Part shown: piece after piece, positions 26,211 through 34,866 of the stretch
Layout: every line of letters begins with the position of its first letter
Position numbering within the stretch: the stretch's first letter is position 1
Assembly (NCBI GenBank): GCA_963836695.1
Contig: CAWIKX010000025.1
Location: 172,645-236,644, forward strand
DNA length: 64,000 nt
DNA from: Roseiarcus sp963836695
GTDB taxonomy: Bacteria; Pseudomonadota; Alphaproteobacteria; Rhizobiales; Beijerinckiaceae
Direction: 5' to 3'
Notes under the pieces: generated by a model
Seen by the model: the letters and a program-made list of their open reading frames with translations, nothing else
Told to the model about the DNA's origin: nothing
Databases searched by the model: none
Made by a program: the position numbers and the translations under genes

Positions 26211-27369
26211 GAGAAGCAGAACGGGCTGATTTCGCTGTGAGAGGATAGTTTGGCTCAGGCGGGAGGGCTGGCGGCGATTTTTGTTCGTGTCTGGGGGCGG
26301 CTGTGGCGTGTCTTGGGACGGGCGGTGAGCCGCTGCCTCCTAAGTCGCGCGCATCAGCACGAGCGCCCGCTTCATGTTCATCGCCATGGCGACGAACTGC
26401 AGATGGCAGGCGTTGCGCGCAAGCCCCAGATAGCGGACGCGGCCCATGCCGTACCAGCGCTTCATCGTGGCGAAGGCGCGCTCGACGGCGGAGCGCACGC
26501 TCCCCGCCCAGGCGTTGTGGAGCTTTTGCCAGGGCTCGAGCGGATAGCGGGCGTGCTTGACCTTCCAGGCGATCCCGTCGACCAGGCCGCGCCGCTTCGA
26601 GCGTCTCGCGCAAAGCCTGGCTGTCATAGGCCCGGTCGGCGAAATAGCCCTGCTCGTCGCCCTGGATCAGCGCTTCGCCTAGACGGGAATCGTGCACATT
26701 GGCCGGGGTCATCTCGGCCTGGCGCACGAGCCCGCTCTCCTCGTCCACCGCCAGATGCGCCTTGTAACCAAAATAGGTCTTGTCGCGCTTGCGCGTGAAA
26801 CGCGCCTCGGGGTCGCGCGGATTGACGCCGCCGCCTTCATAAGGACGCCTAACGGAGCCGGCGATGATCGTCGCGTCGACCAGCGTGCCGCGCTTGATGA
26901 CGAAGCCCAGCGCATCGAGCTGCCGGTTGACCTCGGCCAAGAGCTTCGTCGACAGGCCAAGCTTGTCGATCGTCTGGCGAAAGCGCCAGATCGAGGCGTG
27001 GTCAGGCGTCTCCACCTCCAGCGGCAGGCCGCAAAAGCGGCGAAACGACAGCCGGTCGCGCACCGCCTCCTCGGCGGCCGGATCGGACAGCGTGTGCCAT
27101 TGCTGCAGAAGAACGATTTTGAACATCGTCAAAGGCGGATAGCCCGGCGCTCCCGTCGCCGAGCCATGGATCGGCGAAAGCAACGCCTCGAACGCCGACC
27201 AGTCGAACGCCTGCTCAAGCCGATCCAGAAACCCTCCAACCTTTCCATAGCCGCTCACCATCGCGTCAACGAACGAAGGCTGGGACAAGTCACGGCGCGA
27301 CATCGGCGAATCATCCTCTCTGGGCCAACCCCAGAGAATCAAATCCGCCCCTATTCTGCAAAGCACTCG
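26211..27369. mobile_element. IS5-family insertion sequence, copy 1
   Basis: About 1.16 kb with one transposase gene on the minus strand. The left end GAGAAGCAGAACGGGC and the right end (read inward) CGAGTGCTTTGCAGAATAGGGGC share GAG, GCAGAA and GGGC, an imperfect terminal repeat. CTAT lies just outside both ends (26207-26210 and 27370-27373), a plausible 4-bp target duplication. A diverged relative sits at 61515-62706. The exact ends are tentative because the left repeat seems shortened. Confidence 0.7.
26340..27303 (-). pseudogene. IS5-family transposase (single frameshift)
   Basis: Starts MSRRDLSQPSFVDAMVSG (ATG 27303) and shows the DUF772-type N-terminal region (YPPLTMFKIVLLQQWHTLSD, DRLSFRRFCGLPLE). 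The DDE domain follows: TLVDATIIAG with the first Asp, DKTYFGYKAHLAVDEESGLV, and QGYFADRAYDSQALRETL with the second Asp; the glutamate lies in RSAVERAFATMKRWYGM. An extra G near 26592 (GAAGCGGCGCGG for GAAGCGCGCGG) separates ETLEA from RGLVDGIAWKV. Corrected length is 320 residues. The relative at 61.7 kb is intact at this point, so programmed frameshifting is unlikely. Confidence 0.85.
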
Positions 27370-27373
27370 CTAT

Positions 27374-27781
27374 GGTGGAGAGATCAAGAGAGCGCTCCTT
27401 CGCCAATGGACAAGAATTCTTGGTTGGAAAGCGCGCCTAAGACAAAACGGCGAAACCAAATGAGCCATAACCCATTGAAAATAAACCATTCGGCGAAATG
27501 GCTAAATCGTACACCTCAATGATTTCAAGGATTTGACTGTCCCGGTGCGAAACAATTCGTTTCGTTTGGCGAAAATAAATCGCTTCATTTGCGTCGTTTT
27601 TGGCCTGTCCGGCGCTCGAAACGAAATGACGGGCCTCTCTTAGCCTCGCCGAGGAGCACGGGTCCTAGGGTACGCCTCGCGCATCCCTGCGGGTCAAGCC
27701 GGTCCTCGGAGCGACCTCGTTTGAACGAGAGCAAAGCCCGCGAGAAGGCTCGTTAGATCGTGGGTAAGTCGTTGAAATTGC
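27374..27781. other. Non-coding stretch between IS5 copy 1 and recF
   Basis: About 410 bases with no convincing gene. The first 170 bases are AT-richer than the surroundings and look like a transferred or relic segment. Around 27550-27620 the motif CGAAA recurs in both orientations (GAAACAATTCGTTTCGTTT, GCTCGAAACGAAATG), which could fold. Nothing recognisable as a tRNA or riboswitch was seen. Confidence 0.4.
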
Positions 27782-29011
27782 TCAAAACCAACTCGCTAAT
27801 GGCGGCGCCGTCTCCGGTTCACGCGAGAGGGTGGGCGGCGGGTCTGAGGGCCTCACCCCTGCCTCGGCGGAAACCTCGAACATCTCCGCCCGGCCCTCAA
27901 GCTCGGCGAACACGGCGGGATCGGCGCCGGTGAGGAACACTTGGCCGCCGAGGCGCGCCAGCGCGTCGTAGAGCGCGGCGCGACGGCGCGGATCGAAATG
28001 CGCCGCAACCTCGTCGAGCAGCGCCAGCGGCGCGATCCCCGACATGTCGGCAACCAGACGCGCATGGGCGAGAGCGAGGCCCACGATGAGCGCCTTCTGC
28101 TCACCGGTCGAGGAATTGGCCGCCGGCGCCTGCTTCGGCCCGTGCCAGACCAGAAGATCGGAAAGATGCGGGCCGATCAGGGTGCGGCCGGCCGCGGCGT
28201 CACGGCCGCGATTGTCGCGCAGGCTCGCCCGGTAGCAGTCTTCCGCCGCGAGCGCCGGGCCGCTGCCGGTCATGGCCTCGATCTCGCCTTGAAGCGCGAG
28301 CTTCGCCCAGGGGAAGGGCGACGAATCGTCGCGCTCGGCGGCGATCAGCGCTTCGAGCCGGCGCACGCAGTCGAGCCGTGCCGCCGCGACCGCGACGCCG
28401 AGCTCAGCCGCCTCGCGCTCGATCGCGTCGAGCCACTGGGCGTTGCGCCCGCCTTCTTCCAAAAGCCGATTGCGTCCGCGCAGCGCGCGCTCGAACTGGG
28501 AGACACGCGCGCCGTGACCCGGATCGATCGCCAACACGAAGCGGTCGAGGAATCGGCGCCGCTCAGCCGCCGGTCCGGCGAACAGCGAATCCATCGCCGG
28601 CGTCAGCCATACGAGGCGCACATGGTCGCAAAACGCGCGCGACGAAGCGACGGCCGCGCGATCGATGCGGTTGCGGCGCTCGGCGGCTTCGCCGCTCGCG
28701 CCCGGTTTCCACCCGGAGCCCAGCTGATGGGCCTCCCCCTCCTCCTCGACCTCGATCGAAAGCGCGAAGCCGCCGGTCCCGCCGACCCGCGCGCATTCCG
28801 CGAGTTCCGCCCGGCGTAAGCCCCGTCCAGGCGCAAAGAGCGACAACGCTTCAAGGAGATTGGTCTTGCCGGCGCCGTTCTCCCCGCATAGGACGACCAG
28901 GCGGCCTCGGATCGCGAAGTCGAGCGCGGGGTAAGAACGAAAATCGTTGAGCATAACGCGCCGCACGCGGGGGCGGCGTCGGGCTTGTGGGGCGCCGTCA
29001 AGGCTGGTCAT
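27782..29011 (-). CDS. recF: DNA replication and repair protein RecF
   Basis: A 409-residue ABC-type ATPase that loads RecA at single-strand gaps. Walker A is GENGAGKTNLLEALSLF near residue 43, the signature is NSSTGEQKALIVGLALAHAR and Walker B is APLALLDEVAAHFDPRRR. The N-terminal RVMLNDFRSYPALDF is typical of the family. It is not next to dnaA, dnaN or gyrB here, at least within the window. The C-terminal 30 residues after AEMFEVSAEA are proline-rich and poorly conserved. Confidence 0.94.
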   Translation of the reverse strand: MTSLDGAPQARRRPRVRRVMLNDFRSYPALDFAIRGRLVVLCGENGAGKTNLLEALSLFAPGRGLRRAELAECARVGGTGGFALSIEVEEEGEAHQLGSGWKPGASGEAAERRNRIDRAAVASSRAFCDHVRLVWLTPAMDSLFAGPAAERRRFLDRFVLAIDPGHGARVSQFERALRGRNRLLEEGGRNAQWLDAIEREAAELGVAVAAARLDCVRRLEALIAAERDDSSPFPWAKLALQGEIEAMTGSGPALAAEDCYRASLRDNRGRDAAAGRTLIGPHLSDLLVWHGPKQAPAANSSTGEQKALIVGLALAHARLVADMSGIAPLALLDEVAAHFDPRRRAALYDALARLGGQVFLTGADPAVFAELEGRAEMFEVSAEAGVRPSDPPPTLSREPETAPPLASWF

Positions 29012-29073
29012 GAGCCAGGCCGTGTGCCACGTCCGGCCGGCTTACGAAAGAGCCAATGACAGGAGCCTTGTCG

Positions 29074-30057
29074 ATGAAGTCCCTCGATGTCCTGATGCCC
29101 GCCAAGGGGATGGACCTGATCGAAGATCAGATCAGCACGCGGCTCAAGCTGCACCGGCTGTGGCTTGAGACCAATCCTGATCTCTGGCTCGCCGAATGGG
29201 CGCCGCAGATTCGGGCTATCGCTATGACAGGAGGGCACGCGCCGCTCGATGAAGCCTATATGCGCAAATTCCCAAAGCTCGAGATCATCTCCAGTTTCGG
29301 CGTCGGCTACGACAATATCGACGCTAAGGCCGCGGCACGGCTTGGCGTTACCGTCACCAACACACCCGGCGTGCTCGACGACGAAGTCGCCGACACGACG
29401 CTCGGCCTTATGATCATGACCGTGCGCCAACTGCCGCAATCGGAGCGATATCTGCGCGCCGGGCACTGGGCGGCAAAGGGCAATTTTCCGCTAAGCCCTT
29501 CGCTGAGGGGCCGCACCGTGGGCATTCTGGGGCTCGGCCGCATTGGTAAGGCGATCGCCAAGCGCGTCAGCGCATTCGGGCTTGACGTCGTCTATCATGG
29601 TCGGCAGGCGCAAGCCGACGTCGCTTATCCCTACTACCCCTCGCTGATCGACATGGCCAAGGCGTCAGACGTTCTGATCGTCGTCGCGCCCGGCGGACCC
29701 GCTACGCGGCATATCATCAACGCGGAAGTGCTGCAGGCGCTCGGTCCCGATGGCGTCCTGATCAATGTCTCGCGCGGCTCGTTGGTCGATGAGAAGGCGC
29801 TGATCGAGGCGCTACGGAACAAGACAATTTTGGCCGCGGGTCTCGACGTATTCGAGAACGAGCCAAGCGTGCCCCCAGAGCTCATTGCGCTCGAGAACAC
29901 GGTGCTCCTCCCGCACGTCGGCTCGGCGTCGGTAAGGACGCGCAGGGCCATGGCTGAATGCGTCGTCTCGAACGTGTTCGCCTGGGCCGACGGCAAACCG
30001 CCAGTCAGTCCGGTGCCCGAGACGCCGTGGCGGGGGCAGTGGGCGAAGCACGGCTAG
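29074..30057 (+). CDS. D-isomer-specific 2-hydroxyacid dehydrogenase
   Basis: A 327-residue NAD(P)-dependent oxidoreductase of the glyoxylate/hydroxypyruvate reductase type. The nucleotide motif is VGILGLGRIGKAIAKR; the catalytic arginine is in INVSRGSLVDEKAL, the glutamate in GLDVFENEPSVP and the histidine in VLLPHVGSASVRTR. ATG 29074 is preferred because AGGAG lies 9 bases upstream; an in-frame ATG at 29056 precedes that site. It is divergent from recF with about 60 bases between. Exact substrate not predictable. Confidence 0.9.
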   Translation: MKSLDVLMPAKGMDLIEDQISTRLKLHRLWLETNPDLWLAEWAPQIRAIAMTGGHAPLDEAYMRKFPKLEIISSFGVGYDNIDAKAAARLGVTVTNTPGVLDDEVADTTLGLMIMTVRQLPQSERYLRAGHWAAKGNFPLSPSLRGRTVGILGLGRIGKAIAKRVSAFGLDVVYHGRQAQADVAYPYYPSLIDMAKASDVLIVVAPGGPATRHIINAEVLQALGPDGVLINVSRGSLVDEKALIEALRNKTILAAGLDVFENEPSVPPELIALENTVLLPHVGSASVRTRRAMAECVVSNVFAWADGKPPVSPVPETPWRGQWAKHG

Positions 30058-30248
30058 GACCCCGGCGTTCGAGGGAAGCGTAATCGCGAGGACCCGAGCG
30101 CAGCGGGGGACGCGACGGACAGTCCCCTCCCTCATCGTCCAGACGGCTCACATTGGCGCCGTCTGCGAACCGATGTACGAGTGGGCGGTCAAGCAGAGCC
30201 GCCTTTCTAGTCAGGTCGGCCTGTGCAATGTTTAGGGAGGGAGTCGTC

Positions 30249-30714
30249 ATGCCGACAGATGTCTTTACGCGGCGGGCCGCGCTCTTCAGCTTCAGCGCCT
30301 TCCTCGCTGTCGGTTTAAGCGGTTGTAACAGAGCCCGCCGGGGTTCAGCCGGGGGCAGTCTCCGGCGGCGCGGTCGATGTCGATACGACGCCGTTGGTCG
30401 CTTACGTCGGCAATCCGACCGCGGGCTGGGTGCAGCAGTCGTTGCCAGGCGAGCTTGCCAGTGTTCTCGGGCCAAGCGCTGGCGGCCTTCACGTGCGGAT
30501 CGACACACTCTATCTCGGCAACGGCGGGCCAGGCGATCCCGACCTGATCACGGGCGTCGCGATGGTGGGGGGTAGGACGATCCATGTACGGGCGAACTCA
30601 ACCTACTGGTCGAGCCCGACCGATCAGGCGCTGCCGGAGCAGGCGCTGCAGGGCCGCGTTCAGGCGCTGTCGGTCGCCTTCGCTTACCGGCTGAGGAGGA
30701 AGCTCCGGGCCTGA
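30249..30714 (+). CDS. Tat-like lipoprotein of unknown function (frameshifted here)
   Basis: Starts at ATG 30249 with AGGGAGGGAG upstream. The N-terminus TRRAALFSFSAFLAVGLSGC has an RR pair near the start and a lipobox with Cys, suggesting a Tat-type lipoprotein. An extra A right after the Cys codon (GGTTGTAACAGAG for GGTTGTACAGAG) breaks the frame; corrected it reads CTEPAGVQPGAVSG and goes on VAYVGNPTAGWVQQSLPGEL, LHVRIDTLYLGNGGPGDPD, LITGVAMVGGRTIHVRANST. Length about 154 residues. I do not recognise the family. It is separated from neighbours by about 190 bases upstream and 60 downstream. Confidence 0.6.
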
Positions 30715-30778
30715 CCCTAGTCGCTTCAGGCGGTCACGAGGCCGAGCCAACGGGAACGCCGGCCTTAGTCGTACCGGC

Positions 30779-31114
30779 CTATTTGGTCTCTCCTCGAGCG
30801 CGTTTGGTCTTGACGGCTGTGGCGGCTGCCTCCTTACGGTGGGCCTGCGGATGAGCGCCAAGATCACGCCATGACGTCTCGGTGAGCTCGACGTCATAGT
30901 GTTTGGCCGCCTTCTTGATATTGGCGAAGGCCAACGTCCGATCGTCGTCGGAAACATCTTCGACCTGATCGAACCGCGCGACGGCGTTGCGAACGTGTTT
31001 CGCATCGGTCATCGGCTCTTTGCGTTGCTTCGGGAAGGCGAAGACCGAGTCAGGCAAGTCAGCTTTCGCTGTAAGCTCTCCATGCTTCTCGTGAGGCTTC
31101 CAGGTCGCATGCAT
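30779..31114 (-). CDS. DUF6582 family small protein
   Basis: A 111-residue soluble, highly charged protein. ATG 31114 follows AAGGAG with 8-base spacing. The conserved block PDSVFAFPKQRKEPMTDAKH-VRNAVARFDQV with DRTLAFANIKKAAKHYDVEL matches DUF6582 proteins, which are often found in environmental proteobacteria and phage genomes. The last 20 residues are basic (KTKRARGETK). No function is established. It stands alone between a lipoprotein gene and a transporter gene. Confidence 0.75.
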   Translation of the reverse strand: MHATWKPHEKHGELTAKADLPDSVFAFPKQRKEPMTDAKHVRNAVARFDQVEDVSDDDRTLAFANIKKAAKHYDVELTETSWRDLGAHPQAHRKEAAATAVKTKRARGETK

Positions 31115-31241
31115 CGGGAACTCCTTGATTCTGCCTCCGGCGCTGACCACGCTCCGGAGCGCTTCCACTGAAACGCGCAAGGGCCCGGTTTTGTGTCGCA
31201 AGGGGAAAGAGCGCGCTCGGACGTGGCGTAGGACCCGAGAG

Positions 31242-32537
31242 TTAGCCACCTGCAGCGCCGGGCGCGAGATATTGGATCGGGCCCGCCGGCCGGCGATAGA
31301 GCGCAAGTGTCGCGACCAGGCCGCACAAGGCCGCGAAACTCATCCAGTAGCCGGGCGCGGCCTTGTCGCCGGTATGCTGGATAAGCCAGGTCGAGATCAG
31401 GAGCGACGAGCCGCCGAGCGTGGTCGCAAGGCTATAAGCGAGCGAAAATCCCGACGTGCGCACTGAGGCCGGAATGACCTCGGTCAGCGCCACGACCATC
31501 GCGCCGTTATAGCAGGCGTAGATGAACGACAGCCACAGTTCGACCGTGAGCATCCTGTCGAACGTCGGCCCTCTCACCAGCCACGCGAGCGCGGGATAGG
31601 CGGTGAGAAGCGCCAGAACGCTGAAACCAACGAGGAGCGGCTTGCGGCCGATCCGATCGGAGACTGCGCCCGAAATCGGCAGCCAGATGAAATTCGATAC
31701 GGCGACCGCGATCGTCACAAGCAGCGCATCGGACTCGGTGAGATTGAGCACGCGACGGCCGAAGGTTGGCGTATAGACGGTGATGAGATAGAACGAGACC
31801 GTGGTCATGATCACCATGGCCACGCCGCCGAGCACGATAGGCCAGTTGGCGCCAAGCGTGCGGAAAATCTGCGCCGTGGTCGGGTGGACCTTCCGCGCCG
31901 CGAATTCGGGCGTCTCCTCCAGCTTGCGCCGGATCATGTACAGGAATGGCACGATGGCGCAGCCGATGAAGAACGGAATGCGCCAGCCCCAGCCCGCGGC
32001 GGTTTCCGGCGCCATCAAATTGGCGATCGCGTAGCCAAGCAGCGCGGCGCATACGACCGCGACCTGCTGGCTCGCCGATTGCCAGGAGACGTAGAAGCCC
32101 TTGTTTCCAGGGGTCGCCATTTCCGACAGATAGACGGAGACGCCACCGAGCTCGACGCCGGCCGAGAATCCCTGCAACAGCCGTCCGAGCACCACGAGCA
32201 TGGGCGCGAGCACGCCAATGGTCGCATAGCCTGGCACGAAGGCGATGAGGACAGTGCCGCAGGCCATGATTGAGAGCGTGAGGATAAGACCCTTGCGCCG
32301 GCCGATACGGTCAACATAAGGCCCGAGCGCGAGCGCGCCGATCGGGCGCATCGCGAAGCCCGCCGCGAAACTCAAGAGAGTCGCCATCAGCGAGGCGTAG
32401 GGGTCGTCATTAGGGAAGAAGGTCTGTGCAATCTGCCGTGCGTAGATGCCGAACAGAAAGAAGTCATACATTTCAAGGAAATTGCCGCTGGTGACGCGCA
32501 GAACGGTTTTGACCTTGTCCAAGCCTGTGGAGGCCAT
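31242..32537 (-). CDS. MFS transporter, metabolite:H+ symporter family (citrate/tricarballylate-like)
   Basis: A 431-residue major facilitator with 12 predicted helices. The N-terminal VTSGNFLEMYDFFLFGIYA and the loop 2-3 motif GALALGPYVDRIGRRKG are characteristic of the MHS branch (ProP, KgtP, citrate and tricarballylate symporters). LLQGFSAGVELGGVSVYLSE and SDRIGRKPLLVGFSVLALL follow. Start ATG 32537 is chosen because the preceding in-frame sequence is not helical. Likely cargo is a di- or tricarboxylate imported with protons. No catabolic partner gene is adjacent. Confidence 0.88.
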   Translation of the reverse strand: MASTGLDKVKTVLRVTSGNFLEMYDFFLFGIYARQIAQTFFPNDDPYASLMATLLSFAAGFAMRPIGALALGPYVDRIGRRKGLILTLSIMACGTVLIAFVPGYATIGVLAPMLVVLGRLLQGFSAGVELGGVSVYLSEMATPGNKGFYVSWQSASQQVAVVCAALLGYAIANLMAPETAAGWGWRIPFFIGCAIVPFLYMIRRKLEETPEFAARKVHPTTAQIFRTLGANWPIVLGGVAMVIMTTVSFYLITVYTPTFGRRVLNLTESDALLVTIAVAVSNFIWLPISGAVSDRIGRKPLLVGFSVLALLTAYPALAWLVRGPTFDRMLTVELWLSFIYACYNGAMVVALTEVIPASVRTSGFSLAYSLATTLGGSSLLISTWLIQHTGDKAAPGYWMSFAALCGLVATLALYRRPAGPIQYLAPGAAGG

Positions 32538-32679
32538 GGCGTCTCCTTCCCGCGAGCGCTTATCGGCTGGCGGGGAAATTACGCCCGCCGCGCGCCGCCG
32601 CACAATGGGTCACGTGGGCGCGTTGTGCCTTCTATCGCGCGCTCTTATGGTCAAACGCTCCGTAAAACGAGATGTCCGC

Positions 32680-33009
32680 ATGGCCGACGCCGCCAACTTC
32701 CGCCGCATCGCGCTCTCTTTCGCGGGGGCCGGTGAATACCCACATTTTGATCGCCGCGCGTTCAAGGCGCGGGTCACCTTCGCGACGCTTGCGGCGGACG
32801 AACTCACCGCCAACATCAAGTTTGCACCCGACGAGCAGGCGCTCAAATGCGCGGTCGCGCCTGACGCTTTCTCAGTTCTCGACAATGCCTGGGGCCGGCG
32901 AGGTTGGACATGCGCGACCCTCGCGGCGCTCAGCGACGCCGAACTAGAGGCGGCGCTGGAAATGGCTTGGCGCCACGCGGCGCCGAAGGCCAAGTCGAAA
33001 CAGCGTTAG
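32680..33009 (+). CDS. MmcQ/YjbR family DNA-binding protein
   Basis: A 109-residue protein of the CyaY-like YjbR fold (alternative ATG at 32647 gives 120 residues). The typical elements are FRRIALSFAGAGEYPHFDRR, FATLAADELTANIKFAPDEQ and the C-terminal LSDAELEAALEMAWRHAAPK. Family members are small single-domain proteins with weak DNA-binding evidence; the cellular role is unknown. It is divergent from the MFS transporter gene. Confidence 0.85.
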   Translation: MADAANFRRIALSFAGAGEYPHFDRRAFKARVTFATLAADELTANIKFAPDEQALKCAVAPDAFSVLDNAWGRRGWTCATLAALSDAELEAALEMAWRHAAPKAKSKQR

Positions 33010-33163
33010 ACGTTAGCGTCTCCGACCGATGTTGACGCAAGATTTGGATTGCGGCGCCTATTCCGCGCACATATCCGGTCGCCACTGATAGCAGAAAGCC
33101 AAGCTTTGGCTCGCGCCCATGCCGAGAGGGCACCGACGCGTGGCCGTCGTCCCAGGAGTGACA

Positions 33164-33823
33164 ATGCGCCTCTACTATTATCCAACGTCTGCCAATTCAC
33201 GCCGGGTCCTTTTGACCGCGATCCTGCTGGACGCGAGACTAGATCTCGTCATCGTGGATCTCCTGGCAGGAGAGCATCGAGGCGCGGCCTATCTCAAGAT
33301 CAATCCGAACGGCAAAGTTCCGGTCTTGGAGCACGCGGGATTCCATCTCTGGGAATCGCATGCAATTATGCAGTACTTGGCAGACTTGGACGCCGGGCAG
33401 ACGGTCTATCCCAAAGACGCACAGCCGCGCGCAGACGTCAATCGATGGCTCTTCTGGTCCGCGTACCATTTCACGCCAGCCGTAGGATTCATCAGCAGGG
33501 AGCGAGTCTCGAAGAAAATGGTTGGCGGCACAGGCGGACCCGACCCCGCTGAGATTGCGCGAGGCGAGGCGCTGCTCGCCGGGGCGGCGCAGGTGCTCGA
33601 CGGGCATCTCGCTGATCGGCAATGGATCGCACAGAACCGGCTTACGCTGGCCGATCTTGCGATCGCCTCACCGCTTATGCACACCGAAACCGCACAACTC
33701 CCGGTCGGCAAGTACGAGCATTTGCAAAGATGGTTCGCACAGGTACGCGCCTTGGACGCGTGGAAACGCTCCGAACCGAGCCTAGCAACGCAATTACGCC
33801 AAAGCCTCGCGCCCAGCGAGTGA
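33164..33823 (+). CDS. Glutathione S-transferase family protein
   Basis: A 219-residue cytosolic GST-fold protein. The N-terminal thioredoxin-like domain has MRLYYYPTSANSRRVLLTA, NPNGKVPVLEHAGFHLWESH (cis-Pro and the glutathione gamma-glutamyl contact ES) and AIMQYLADLDAGQTVYP. The helical C-terminal domain has LDGHLADRQWIAQNRLTLAD with the conserved aspartate. The ATG at 33164 has AGGAG 7 bases upstream. The catalytic Ser/Tyr is probably Tyr 4 to Ser 9. Substrate unknown. Confidence 0.9.
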   Translation: MRLYYYPTSANSRRVLLTAILLDARLDLVIVDLLAGEHRGAAYLKINPNGKVPVLEHAGFHLWESHAIMQYLADLDAGQTVYPKDAQPRADVNRWLFWSAYHFTPAVGFISRERVSKKMVGGTGGPDPAEIARGEALLAGAAQVLDGHLADRQWIAQNRLTLADLAIASPLMHTETAQLPVGKYEHLQRWFAQVRALDAWKRSEPSLATQLRQSLAPSE

Positions 33824-33981
33824 GCGAGTTCGCCGCGTCAGTTGTCATGAAAATGATGTTGCGCCACGCAAGCTGGCGAGGAGACGTGGACCCGCGTCTT
33901 ATAGGACTCTCTACAAGCCTATTCGCTTCACCCGCCGCTTCCAGAGTTGGTGTTCAGGCCGGAGGAAACGGCGTCGGCCGC

Positions 33982-34827
33982 TCATGAGCCTGTAGCGTTG
34001 GTCAATGCTTCGCTTGCCTCCCACAGGCGATTCGCCGCCGCGTCATCTCTCGCCGCTACGGAGGGTTCGGCGATCTTGCGTTTGACGAAGTATTCGCCCG
34101 TCGTGTTTTCAAGTTCCGGTGATGACGCGAGATGAATGATCGTGTCTGCGCCCTGTTCCGGCGAGATGAAGAACGGTCGGACGAAAGGGATCAGAAGGCC
34201 GGCGAAGCCGCCGCTCGATTGGCCGAACCGGGTCGCGACGACGCCGGGATGGAGGCAATTGGCGGTCACGCCCGTGCCGGCGACGCGCCGGGCGAGCTCG
34301 CGGCTAAACATAATATTGGCGAGTTTCGAGCGCCCGTAGACTCTGAGCCCGTTATAGCCCTTTGCGCTCTGCAGGTCGCTGAAATCGAGCCGCACGCCCT
34401 GATGGGCAGCCGACGAGGTGGAGACGACGCGGGCTGGCGCGGATGCGATAAGATTCTCGCGCAGCGTCTCGGTCAGCACGAAATAGGCTATGTGATTAAG
34501 GGCGAAGGTCAGCTCCAACCCCTCGGACGTCACCCGGCGGTGCGAAAAGAGCGCGCCGGCGTTGTTGATCAGAACGTCGATGCGCGGTTCGCTAGCCGCG
34601 ATTGCGGCGCCGACCTTGCGCGTCTCGTCTATACTCGACAGATCTGCGAGATGCATCCGGTGGCCGAGACCTGGCGCTTTCGCCTCCAGCTTGCGCATCG
34701 TCGCTTTGACGCGTGTCTCGTCGCGGGCGATGAAAACGATGCGAGCGCCTAAAGCCGCGAGCGCGAGGACCGCAGCTTCCCCAACGCCCGAGGTTGCGCC
34801 AGTGGCGACAATGGTCTTGCCCTGCAT
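33982..34827 (-). CDS. Short-chain dehydrogenase/reductase (retinol-dehydrogenase-like)
   Basis: A 281-residue SDR. The cofactor motif is TIVATGATSGVGEAAVL; the structural NNAG is in DVLINNAGALFSHRR; the catalytic serine lies in VVSTSSAAHQG and the Tyr/Lys pair in YGRSKLANIMFSRELA. The C-terminal HPGVVATRFGQSSGG resembles the RDH/WWOX-like branch. The likely start is ATG 34827 behind AGGGGAAA. It is divergent from the TPR-protein gene with only 39 bases between the two start codons. Confidence 0.9.
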   Translation of the reverse strand: MQGKTIVATGATSGVGEAAVLALAALGARIVFIARDETRVKATMRKLEAKAPGLGHRMHLADLSSIDETRKVGAAIAASEPRIDVLINNAGALFSHRRVTSEGLELTFALNHIAYFVLTETLRENLIASAPARVVSTSSAAHQGVRLDFSDLQSAKGYNGLRVYGRSKLANIMFSRELARRVAGTGVTANCLHPGVVATRFGQSSGGFAGLLIPFVRPFFISPEQGADTIIHLASSPELENTTGEYFVKRKIAEPSVAARDDAAANRLWEASEALTNATGS

Positions 34828-34866
34828 CGAACGTTTCCCCTGTTCGCCGAAAACTCCTGCCATCTA

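Noticed and set aside
26340..27303. Programmed frameshift giving two-part IS5 transposase
   Set aside because: The related copy at 61.7 kb is continuous across the same point (ETLERRGLIDGV), so the break in copy 1 is an individual insertion, not a conserved recoding site.
10447..30238. Similar TGTGCAAYRTTTAG words before the genes at 10480 and 30249
   Set aside because: The match is only about 12 bases in two unrelated contexts and could arise by chance in a 64-kb window.
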